The notes under the pieces are model-generated. The model was not told the origin of the DNA. It saw only the letters and a list, made by a program, of their open reading frames with translations, and ran no database searches. The translations under genes were made by a program, and so were the position numbers. A DNA stretch of 32,322 nt from Hormoscilla sp. SP12CHS1 (GTDB lineage Bacteria > Cyanobacteriota > Cyanobacteriia > Cyanobacteriales > Desertifilaceae), in NCBI GenBank assembly GCA_014324065.1, contig JACOMV010000032.1, positions 1-32,322 on the forward strand. The letters are read 5' to 3'. Below, piece after piece: positions 18,417 to 26,204 of this stretch; the first letter of the stretch is position 1; every line of letters begins with the position of its first letter.

Positions 18417-18568
18417 GATCGGGTGCATCCCATATTTGCCTCGCCGCCCGAACCCGTTCCCAGGCAGAACCGTGGGAACGAGGGGCCCGGCTACACGAAC
18501 AAAGCCCACGCTCCGGGCCCCCTCCTCGCAGCGGAGGGTTCGTTACCCGGGGAGCTGGCAGACAGCGA
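18417..18568. repeat. Composite repeat (A + B + C modules), copy 2
   Basis: Near-identical to 18099-18215 at a 320-bp offset from GCCGCCCGAACCC onward, followed by the family C module. Confidence 0.9.
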
Positions 18569-18650
18569 AAGGGTCAGCTCATCTACCTGGTTTCTGGGTC
18601 ATACTGATACTCATCGCCACCTGCTTTTGCGGGTAAACTTTGCCCAGATA

Positions 18651-19082
18651 TCAAGCTTCTTCAATATGGTGTACCCAGGAAATATTGAGGTTTCTGGCAG
18701 CATCAGCAATTCGCCGATCTGCTGTCCAAAATTCTGCCTCTTGGGACTCAGCTAAGGCAAGGTAGGCAGCATCATAGGCGACGATCTGATTCAGTCTCCC
18801 TGCCCAAATAAGCGCTTGTTGGTGAAGTGCAGGCGTGGGCGGTACTTGGGGAATGTTCATAGATAGAATATCTTGCATATCTTCTACCGCCTCTTCAGAA
18901 GAAATACTCCTGGTTGCAACAGCCTTGCGGAGAGTGGAAGCTACCTCATAAGACCATAAGGTAGGCACTAGCAGTTCTACATTTTGCTGTTCCCATTCTG
19001 CCATCTTGTCGATCGCGGCTTGGGAATAGGGTAGAGAAATCACTAGCGCTATGAATATATTTGAGTCTGGCATGATTTTCAT
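18651..19082 (-). CDS. PIN-domain toxin (VapC-like)
   Basis: 143 aa; MPDSNIFIALVI, LWSYEVASTLRKAV, VAYDAAYLALAESQEAEFWTADRRIADAA. Confidence 0.85.
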   Translation of the reverse strand: MKIMPDSNIFIALVISLPYSQAAIDKMAEWEQQNVELLVPTLWSYEVASTLRKAVATRSISSEEAVEDMQDILSMNIPQVPPTPALHQQALIWAGRLNQIVAYDAAYLALAESQEAEFWTADRRIADAARNLNISWVHHIEEA

Positions 19083-19372
19083 GGTTCACCTCTCATTACC
19101 TTGTCAATTTGTTTTTCTCGTTCGGCCCGGACTTCGGCAACTAGATCCCCTGGATACATACCGTGCTGGCGATGGTATTTGATGCGCCGCTGGGTTAAAC
19201 GATCAAGGATTTCCAAGTTGTGCTGTTTTTGCTTTTCCCGAGTTTCTAGCCCTAAGCGCACCATTTCTTGTGCTAGATCGGAAATGCTGCGACCTTCTTG
19301 ACTGGCCATTTGGGCGAGGGTTTCATATTGTTCTGGAGCCAATAGCACATTATGAGTAGCGGTTTTTGTCAT
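19079..19372 (-). CDS. Ribbon-helix-helix-type antitoxin of the PIN toxin (start taken at MTKTATHN)
   Basis: NVLLAPEQYETLAQMASQEGRSISDLAQEMVRLGLE; ATGA overlap with the toxin start. Confidence 0.8.
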   Translation of the reverse strand: MTKTATHNVLLAPEQYETLAQMASQEGRSISDLAQEMVRLGLETREKQKQHNLEILDRLTQRRIKYHRQHGMYPGDLVAEVRAEREKQIDKVMRGEP

Positions 19373-19448
19373 CTCGACCTCTTCACTATCTGAACTATTG
19401 CTTCTATTGTAGATTATAGCTAGCATGGATGGATATTGTCAAGTCTCC

Positions 19449-19465
19449 AAGAAACCGGGTTTCTG
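19449..19465. repeat. Family G palindrome AGAAACCGGGTTTCT
   Basis: Present next to the truncated Uma2 start; related sequence at 20575-20617. Confidence 0.7.
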
Positions 19466-19503
19466 GGTATGAATAATTCTCGATCGCTTGCCGAAATATT
19501 GGG

Positions 19504-19914
19504 TTGCGTGCTAAGGCGATCGCTCCTGACGGCTGGTACGTAGACTCGCAAGAACCCATTACACTAAATGATAGCGAGCCGGAACCAGATATTGCGATCG
19601 TGCGAGGCGATACCCGCGATTATCTCGATCGCCATCCGGGTGCGCGAGACTTAAGTTTAGTGGTGGAAGTTGCTGACTCTACCCGGGAACGCGATCGCAC
19701 TTTGAAACAACGCCTCTATGGGCGGGCGGGAATACCGGTTTATTGGATTGTTAATCTTGTGGAAAGGCAACTTGAAGTTTATTCCCAACCGGTTGAGCTT
19801 CCGTCAGGGCCACTTTATCAGCAGCGCCAAGATTACAGCCTGTCCGATGCAGTTGAGGTGGCGATCGGCGATCGGACTGCGGGTTCCTTGAGGGTGCGGG
19901 ACTTGTTTCCATAG
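19504..19914 (+). pseudogene. Uma2-family protein, 5'-truncated
   Basis: EPEPDIAIVRGDTRDYLDRHPGARDLSLVVEVADSTRERDRTLKQRLYGRAGIPVYWIVNLVERQLEVYSQP is the Uma2 core; the N-terminal portion is missing. Confidence 0.8.
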
Positions 19915-20047
19915 GGCGATCGCGCTTGCGCCATTGGAGATTAGCCTCATGGCCCGCCAGGGGTTATGGCGATCGGCGCAAGATGTAAGTATAATGTATG
20001 GTAAAACGATTCTAAGTTCACATTACCGTTAACTACCTCAGACAACT

Positions 20048-20299
20048 ATGCCTGATATGTCTATTTCCTACCCGGACTCCTTACTCATTACCTCGGGCAA
20101 ATCACCGCAAGATTTAGAAGCAGAACTGGTCTTCTTGCTGGCAGTCAAACTGTATGAGTTACGGCGGTTGTCTCTAGGCAAGGCCGCTGAATTTTGTCAC
20201 ATGAACAAAATCCAATTTATGTTTGAACTCGGACGAATGAAAATCCCGGTAATCAACCTAGATGATGACCAAATAGCTGACGAATTACGTGATGACTAA
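20048..20299 (+). CDS. UPF0175-family protein (antitoxin-like)
   Basis: 83 aa; EAELVFLLAVKLYELRRLSLGKAAEFCHMNKIQFMFELGRMKIPVINLDDDQIADELRDD. Confidence 0.85.
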   Translation: MPDMSISYPDSLLITSGKSPQDLEAELVFLLAVKLYELRRLSLGKAAEFCHMNKIQFMFELGRMKIPVINLDDDQIADELRDD

Positions 20300-20615
20300 T
20301 GCTGCCATTATCGCCGATAGCAGTCCGCTCATTTCTATAGCTATTATCGAACAGCTAGAACTTTTGCCTCAGCTATATCAGCGGATCTTGCTTCCTCCTG
20401 CTGTATGGGATTTCGATCGGGTATTTCTGGGCCGATCGCACGCTTTCTCCGGCAGCAAAGCCATCTGGACCACCAGTCGCGTCTACAAAAAGAAAACCCG
20501 CGCTGGCGGGTTTTCCTATTCAAAGATGATATTGTTAACAGAATGGAAAGCGATCGCGCTTGCGGTGGGGGATGAATTAAGAAACCCGGTTTTTATTCCA
20601 TACCGGGTTTCTTAA
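20289..20615 (+). pseudogene. DUF3368/PIN-like toxin, truncated and fused to unrelated sequence
   Basis: AAIIADSSPLISIAIIEQLELLPQLYQRILLPPAVWD then loss of similarity; ORF ends inside an inverted repeat. Confidence 0.75.
20493..20514 (-). terminator. Hairpin AAAACCCGC-GCTG-GCGGGTTTT, T-rich on minus strand
   Basis: 9-bp perfect stem; minus strand continues CTTTTTG. Confidence 0.55.
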
Positions 20616-20617
20616 TT
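20575..20617. repeat. Inverted repeat AATTAAGAAACCCGGT-ttttattccat-ACCGGGTTTCTTAATT
   Basis: 16-bp perfect arms, 11-nt loop. Confidence 0.9.
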
Positions 20618-20639
20618 GCTGGTGAAACCTCCCCGCAGT

Positions 20640-21070
20640 CTGTTGCGCATTAGTGGGCGGTGCCCACCCTACTTTTACCATTGCCATCTCGTACTGTTGA
20701 CAAAGTACACTGCAAGGGTTCAGAATCATCCACTTGGAAATAAAGCTTTTCAAAAGTCCCTCTTGGAACTATTTGGGCAAGTTCGCCAATAATAAGAAAC
20801 ATCCGGCTGACATTCCAGCACCCCAACCTGACGAAAGCTACAGGCGCCTATTGAGAGGAATGCCGTATCAAACAAGTTAACGGCAAATAAAATTATGCCT
20901 TTATCGCACGAACGATCGTATCCTGTAGGCATGGAGGCGATCGGCATCCGTCCTTTATAATAATAACCACTCGCCTGTTTATAAGCCCGATCGTTATTCA
21001 ATTCTATATACTCTTCCCAACTGACGATCGCCCATATGTCTGTGGGTAATTGTGTGGACGTAGTTTTCAT
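20640..21070 (-). pseudogene. Second Uma2-family remnant
   Basis: MKTTSTQLPTDIWAIVSWEEYIELNNDRAYKQASGYYYKGRMPIASMPTGYDRSCDKGIILFAVNLF...RQVGVLECQPDVSYY then frameshift; 3' end runs into the GTGGGCGGTGCCCAC repeat. Confidence 0.65.
20653..20667. repeat. Family H palindrome GTGGGCGGTGCCCAC
   Basis: Related GGCACCGCCCACC copies at about 24515, 24773 and 30519-30535. Confidence 0.75.
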
Positions 21071-21356
21071 GTAGTACCTCGCTCCTGGTTCTTTGACTGA
21101 CTTCCTGTTAGCCCTAGCCCCCAGGCGCTTCAAAGCGCCGCGTCCCCAGGCGGTCCCCAGCGAACTCGGTAGGAGTCGGGTTGAAAACCGACTAAAAATA
21201 ATATAGAACAATATTGCGATCGCTCTCAATCAATTATATGATTTATGCAGGGGGGAATGCGATCGCCTCTTTTTTATGATTCCCCCGATCGCCCGTACCA
21301 AATATATTTGTTGACTCATACTTCAAGTCGTTCCTGTTCGATCGAGTATAACACAA

Positions 21357-21965
21357 TTATAGCAAACCTGGAGGAGGCGCTATCTCCATTCTCCGATTTT
21401 TCAAGTCTACCACTGGCACAATTTCCTTGACAAAGGGAATCAAAACCGTAACTGGTTTCCCTGGTTTTGGCCGCTTTTTTCTAATTTTACTCTTTCTATT
21501 CGGAATGGGGGCATTTGACTTCTCCGACGGCAGTTCTGGTTGTTTGTGCAACTGCACTTCTAGCAGATCGTTCCCCGCTGGTATTATATCTACTACAACA
21601 CCGATCGCCTCTCCTGTCAGTTGGTTAAATACTTCCAGTTTCAGCAAGTCTCTCACGTGATATTCGTCCTCTTCCAGGGTGGGGCGATCGCTTTCTGGCA
21701 CCAATAATTTAGCATCTCGCAAAGCTTCCGCTTGGTCGCGATATTCTATCCCTGCCAATTTTACCACATATAAACCCTTCCCCGGAATATAGCGTCCCCC
21801 CAGCAATTCTACCGGTTCGGGTTCCCGATCGCCCTGTTGTAGCCATCTTTTTCCGGGTTCGAGAAACCGTTCGGGAAAGTCAGTATTAGGATAAACTCGC
21901 ACTGCCCCATCCAGGGCGTGGGGCGCAACTACTGTACCAATTTCTATCCATTCTTCATTGCTCAT
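21357..21965 (-). CDS. rimM: Ribosome maturation factor RimM
   Basis: WIEIGTVVAPHALDGAVRVYPNTDFPERF ... VLIPFVKEIVPVVDLKNRRMEIAPPPGLL. Confidence 0.95.
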   Translation of the reverse strand: MSNEEWIEIGTVVAPHALDGAVRVYPNTDFPERFLEPGKRWLQQGDREPEPVELLGGRYIPGKGLYVVKLAGIEYRDQAEALRDAKLLVPESDRPTLEEDEYHVRDLLKLEVFNQLTGEAIGVVVDIIPAGNDLLEVQLHKQPELPSEKSNAPIPNRKSKIRKKRPKPGKPVTVLIPFVKEIVPVVDLKNRRMEIAPPPGLL

Positions 21966-21995
21966 TTGTCAATTCGTAATTTTTATTAAGTATCG

Positions 21996-22096
21996 TTTGT
22001 AGTGAGGACTTTAGTCCTCATCCGCGTTTGTAATGAGAACTTTAGTCCTCATCCGCGAGTTAGGGAGATAAGGACTAAAGTCCTTACTACGAACCT
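21996..22096. repeat. Family E hairpin repeats (three copies)
   Basis: 31-bp direct copies at 21996-22026 and 22027-22057 (TTTGTAGTGAGGACTTTAGTCCTCATCCGCG / TTTGTAATGAGAACTTTAGTCCTCATCCGCG); third AAGGACTAAAGTCCTTACTACGAAC at about 22070-22094. Confidence 0.9.
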
Positions 22097-22100
22097 TTAT

Positions 22101-23366
22101 TTACGAACCTTTATTATTATACACTTCTTCTACAACTTTTGCCAACCGACTTATTCCCGTTACAATTTCGTCATTCGTCGCCGTCAAGCTAATTCTCATG
22201 CACTCTTGCTTGTGTTGCCATTCTGACCGCAAACCTGGGAAAAATGGACTCCCTGGCACTACGATCACTCCTACTTGCTTCAGCTTTTCGTAAAATTCCC
22301 AATCAGTCATTGGTAAATCTTGCAACCACAACCAGGCAAATATTGCCCCTTCCCCCCGATGCAGGAACCAGGGTAATTCTTTGGGCATTACTTCATCCAA
22401 TGTCGATTCGACAATCTCGAACTTTTTCTGGTAAAATGGACGTATTACCTCATCTGATATCTTCCCGAGTTTACCTGACTTAATCGCTAAGGCCGCGATC
22501 GCCTGTCCGTAGCGGGAAGAATGAATGCACAAATTTGTCTGAAATGACTCCAACACTCGCAGCAGTTTGGATGGTCCGATCGCAACACCAATCCGTTCTC
22601 CTGGCAGTCCCGCCTTTGATAAACTCAGACAATGGACGATATTATCTCCAAATACTGGCGTCATACCCGTGAAGTTCAGGGCCGGATAGGGCGGGCCATA
22701 AGCCGAGTCGATGAACACTGGTACATTAGAGGCGATCGCGCCAATTTTGTTCACTTCATCATCTGTCAAAACATTTCCCGTGGGGTTGCAGGGGCGAGAG
22801 AAGATAACGCAACCCGTATTTTCGGTAATTTGCAGTTGACTAAAGTCTGGGCGATACTTGAACCGATGGGATGTCATTTCTATAGTTGGTTTATAGGCAT
22901 ATACTACATCTGGGGTCAAGCTAATCGATCCGTATCCCGTGTAATCTGGACTCAATGGTAACACAATTTGCTTGAGGGTGCCATCAGGGGTATAGCCGCC
23001 AAAGACATTCGCCGCAAAAAAATAGATTGATTGACTTCCATGCGTAATCAGGATATTGCGATCGCCCATTTCCCACCCGTAGCGCTGGTTAAAATCATCC
23101 TTGACCGCCTCAATCAAAGGCTGATATCCTTGAGATAGGCCGTAGCGACAAACCACCTCGCCGTATTCCCGACTAGATAGCAGTTCTGCCGTACAATCAC
23201 GCCACAACTGCTCTACTTCTGGTAATATAACTGGATTGCCCGCACTCAAATTAATAAAATCTTGCCCTTTACCAGCTTGTAAAGTTTCAATGATATCTTT
23301 CATAATTGCCCGCACCCCGCTGAGGTGGGACATCTTCACGCCAAATTGAGTCAGTACAGGTTCCAT
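22101..23366 (-). CDS. Valine-pyruvate transaminase-type class I/II aminotransferase
   Basis: 421 aa; GQDFINLSAGNPVILPEVE, FSRPCNPTGNVLTDDEV, HCLSLSKAGLPGERIGVAIG, SLTATNDEI. Confidence 0.88.
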   Translation of the reverse strand: MEPVLTQFGVKMSHLSGVRAIMKDIIETLQAGKGQDFINLSAGNPVILPEVEQLWRDCTAELLSSREYGEVVCRYGLSQGYQPLIEAVKDDFNQRYGWEMGDRNILITHGSQSIYFFAANVFGGYTPDGTLKQIVLPLSPDYTGYGSISLTPDVVYAYKPTIEMTSHRFKYRPDFSQLQITENTGCVIFSRPCNPTGNVLTDDEVNKIGAIASNVPVFIDSAYGPPYPALNFTGMTPVFGDNIVHCLSLSKAGLPGERIGVAIGPSKLLRVLESFQTNLCIHSSRYGQAIAALAIKSGKLGKISDEVIRPFYQKKFEIVESTLDEVMPKELPWFLHRGEGAIFAWLWLQDLPMTDWEFYEKLKQVGVIVVPGSPFFPGLRSEWQHKQECMRISLTATNDEIVTGISRLAKVVEEVYNNKGS

Positions 23367-23550
23367 AGGTTTTTTCTTGTTTTTCTCCTACCGGTTCTTC
23401 GAGCTGGGTTTTCCCAGCCGTTTCTCCATTCTAGTATATGCTGAGTACATCATACCAATATTTGAGTAAACCTAAGCTAGGATGGTGTTATAGTAACATG
23501 ACGTCGCAATAATCCGCAGAGGGTTTTAACTGAGTTCTTGCACCATTCTC

Positions 23551-23660
23551 GATTAGCCTCATGGCCCGCCGTGGGTTAAAACCCACGCGCGTTACCAGGC
23601 GGGAGCCAGGTTTCGAGGCGCCAAGTGGGTTAAAACCCGACGGGTTTTGACCGCACCCAA
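23551..23660. repeat. Composite of family F hairpin (CGTGGGTTAAAACCCACG) and family D palindrome
   Basis: GATTAGCCTCATGGCCCGCC also at about 19938; D module related to 2226 and 7811. Confidence 0.8.
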
Positions 23661-23731
23661 TGTCAGATTATGTTGGATTACAATAGAGCAAATCCCAGTA
23701 TCTACCGGACCTATGCACCGGCGATAAACCT

Positions 23732-23991
23732 ATGGAACTTGAAGATTTCTTCAATCTCGCCTCCGACATCGTTTACGCTAAGACTGGCAAACACCTGAAC
23801 GACCAACACGAGCAATGGAGGCGCTAGAACAGTTAATTGAACTTGCTCTGATGCTGATGGGAACAAATACGTTTAAGAACTCTCTGCTTTCTCTGGAAAG
23901 GCGATCGCTCCTGGAAAAGCCCTCACAAAACGGTAACTCGACAGTTTTCTACCTGGCGCCTGTCCTGAGAGAATATTTGCAAAATAAATAA
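23732..23991 (+). pseudogene. Collapsed STAND/NB-ARC-type ATPase gene
   Basis: MELEDFFNLASDIVYAKTGKHLND start abuts TFKNSLLSLERRSLLEKPSQNGNSTVFYLAPVLREYLQNK*, resembling the post-NB-ARC winged-helix segment; the middle is missing. Confidence 0.55.
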
Positions 23992-24191
23992 AATGTAGCG
24001 AAGGGTATTGAAGGCCCTCGTAAGGTCAGAATTAGGAAAACCCGTACTCAATACTTCTCGGTTAACAATCTGTCATTGCGAGGGGAAAACCTTTGCCGAC
24101 ATTTTAGGGATCCAAGTGACGATCCCCCCGTTAGCGCAGCGGCCCGACGACAACGCTCTGTCTCCGGTAGTTGCCAAGGGGAGGCCGAGCC

Positions 24192-24431
24192 TCACCAAGT
24201 GCGTTCCCACGGACGGAGAAATTTTTGTTCCCTTTGATCCACTTCCCCACTCACTAGCTGGGCCACACAAGCAGAACATTCTCCTTGCTTGCATCCAGAT
24301 GGTAAGCGGATCCCAGCCTCCTCTGCTATGTCGAGGATATACTCGTTCTCGGGAACCTCGATCGCGCGAACGCTGCGCGAAAAATCGAGACCAATTTTAT
24401 CATTCACCAGACGCACTTGATAAGCTGCCAT
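24192..24431 (-). pseudogene. 2Fe-2S plant-type ferredoxin, C-terminally truncated
   Basis: IRLPSGCKQGECSACVAQLVSGEVDQREQKFLRPWERTW*; CxxxxCxxC present, distal cysteine region lost. Confidence 0.75.
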
Positions 24432-24482
24432 AATATCTCCAGCGGACTTGATTTATCGGGCGATCGCCCCTAAACCAATTGA

Positions 24483-24557
24483 AAAAGAATTTTGAATTCC
24501 GCGCAGCGGCACTAGGCACCGCCCACCCTACCAATTATAGCTGCTGGAGATATGATT
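24483..24557. repeat. 75-bp perfect direct repeat, copy 1
   Basis: AAAAGAATTTTGAATTCCGCGCAGCGGCACTAGGCACCGCCCACCCTACCAATTATAGCTGCTGGAGATATGATT; identical to 24741-24815. Confidence 0.97.
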
Positions 24558-24740
24558 CCCTCGTTCCCAGGGAGACCCTGGGAACGAGCAATCTGAGGCT
24601 CTGCCTCTTGTGAGCTTGTGATTTCTGGGACTCCTATGTGCTCCGCCGTCGAGGCCAGGAGGCAGAGCCTCAACGGAACGTGACCAGGGAGACAACTCGT
24701 TCCCACGGATCAGCCTGGGAACGAGGGGCCCGGCTACATG

Positions 24741-24815
24741 AAAAGAATTTTGAATTCCGCGCAGCGGCACTAGGCACCGCCCACCCTACCAATTATAGCT
24801 GCTGGAGATATGATT
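24741..24815. repeat. 75-bp perfect direct repeat, copy 2
   Basis: Identical to 24483-24557. Confidence 0.97.
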
Positions 24816-24851
24816 GGAAAATGGCAGCGATGAATTGAAGGAGTCAGAATT

Positions 24852-25328
24852 GTGCTCATAGCCCCCAGTCAACCGCAAATAAAAGATAGTTTTGCCATTA
24901 CTTTTGCCCCCTTGTCCTTAGAGGAAGTCTACGCCTTGGCAGACGAGCGAGCCAACGGGGCGGTAGTAGTGATGAGTGGCACGGTACGGAATCAGACGGA
25001 TGGTAAGCCCGTGGTAGCCTTAGAGTATCAGGCTTACGAACCAATGGCAATTCAGATATTTCGTAACATTGCGGCCCAGATTCGTCATCAATGGCCTGAT
25101 GTGAATCGGGTGGCGATCCACCATCGCACTGGACGCTTGCAGCAAGGGGAAATTAGCGTCCTGGTAGCTGTGGGTTGTCCCCATCGGGCAGAAGCTTTTG
25201 CAGCTTGCCAGTACGCGATCGATACCCTGAAGCACAATGCCCCCATCTGGAAAAAGGAACATTGGGCCGATGGTTCCAGCAGTTGGGTGAGTATTGGAGC
25301 TTGTGAAGCGGTTAGTGCTAATTGCTAG
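24852..25328 (+). CDS. moaE: Molybdopterin synthase catalytic subunit MoaE
   Basis: GAVVVMSGTVRNQTDGKPVVALEYQAYEPMA, HHRTGRLQQGEISVLVAVGCPHRAEAF, PIWKKEHWADGSSSWV. Confidence 0.93.
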   Translation: MLIAPSQPQIKDSFAITFAPLSLEEVYALADERANGAVVVMSGTVRNQTDGKPVVALEYQAYEPMAIQIFRNIAAQIRHQWPDVNRVAIHHRTGRLQQGEISVLVAVGCPHRAEAFAACQYAIDTLKHNAPIWKKEHWADGSSSWVSIGACEAVSANC

Positions 25329-25486
25329 TTTCAATAGTCCGGACCCTTTTGAGAATAATTTTTATAATTCACTATGTAACATATCCAGTCCGATTTTGTA
25401 TATATTACAATAGCCAGTTGAAAAGGGAGTTTGTCTCCAAGCTATCCACCCTGTCGAGTGTTGTAGTAAACCAAATCGGGTGTGGC

Positions 25487-25759
25487 TCAACAATAAAGCT
25501 TATCCTCAAACAGGTCTTCACAAGTAACTTGGATGACATCCTTTAGTCCCAGGCTTTCCAAGTAGAAGATCCACCCTTGGGGAGTATTTTCGACTTCTAT
25601 AAGACCCAGGGCCCTGGCCACGTCGGCTATCCAGGGAACGGTGGAGATCCTATATCCCTGCCAATTTACTCCTACGGATAGCCATTCAGGTACAGCGCCT
25701 TCGTCAAACTGGGTTGACAGTTTGTAGCTAGCCCGGAAACAATAGATTTGGCTGTTCAT
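25487..25759 (-). CDS. Hypothetical protein (90 aa)
   Basis: Open reading frame with no recognised domain. Confidence 0.55.
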   Translation of the reverse strand: MNSQIYCFRASYKLSTQFDEGAVPEWLSVGVNWQGYRISTVPWIADVARALGLIEVENTPQGWIFYLESLGLKDVIQVTCEDLFEDKLYC

Positions 25760-25774
25760 GGTTAATTGTTAGCT

Positions 25775-26050
25775 ATTAGCAATACTCTCTTGGAGATTGT
25801 AGCTAGAAGCCTGTAAGCGAAACATCCGCGCATAGAGGCCATCATTGGCCATCAGTTGAGCGCGATCGCCCACTTCGACAATGGGACTATTATCTAGCAC
25901 GACAATGCGATCGGCCAATAGGAAGACTGACAAAGAAAGTCATTTTTACCCGAGTTAGCTAGCGAAAGTTCTGAAACAATTGATATTCGGCTAAGGCATC
26001 ATAAGCGGCGGTGGGTTCGTCTAAAAGGATATCCATACCATTACGATCGC
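25775..26050 (-). pseudogene. ABC transporter ATP-binding C-terminal remnant
   Basis: GMDILLDEPTAAYDALAEYQLFQNFR* (Walker B region) and FLLADRIVVLDNSPIVEVGDRAQLMANDGLYARMFRLQASSYNLQES in another frame. Confidence 0.8.
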
Positions 26051-26204
26051 CTGACGGTCGAGGTCAGCATGGTTGTGGGGGATGAGATATGCCCAACCTG
26101 ACCCAAGGGTAAACCCTTGGGTCAGGACTATGTCAACCATGTTGTCAATGGTGCCAAAGAAAGTGGTTTGCCTGATGATTGTATCCAGAATTGTACAATA
26201 TAAA

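Noticed and set aside
18055-18509. Minus-strand ORFs sharing GPLVPTxLPGNGFGR
   Set aside because: The similarity is translation of the duplicated family A repeat, not a protein family.
21996-22096. CRISPR-like repeat cluster
   Set aside because: Two adjacent hairpin copies plus an inverted variant, no spacers; family E repeats instead.
23409-23426. Hairpin GCTGGGTTTTCCCAGC as a Rho-independent terminator
   Set aside because: Stem is only 6 bp with no strong T-run on either side; lies upstream of the minus-strand aminotransferase, so terminator function is unsupported.
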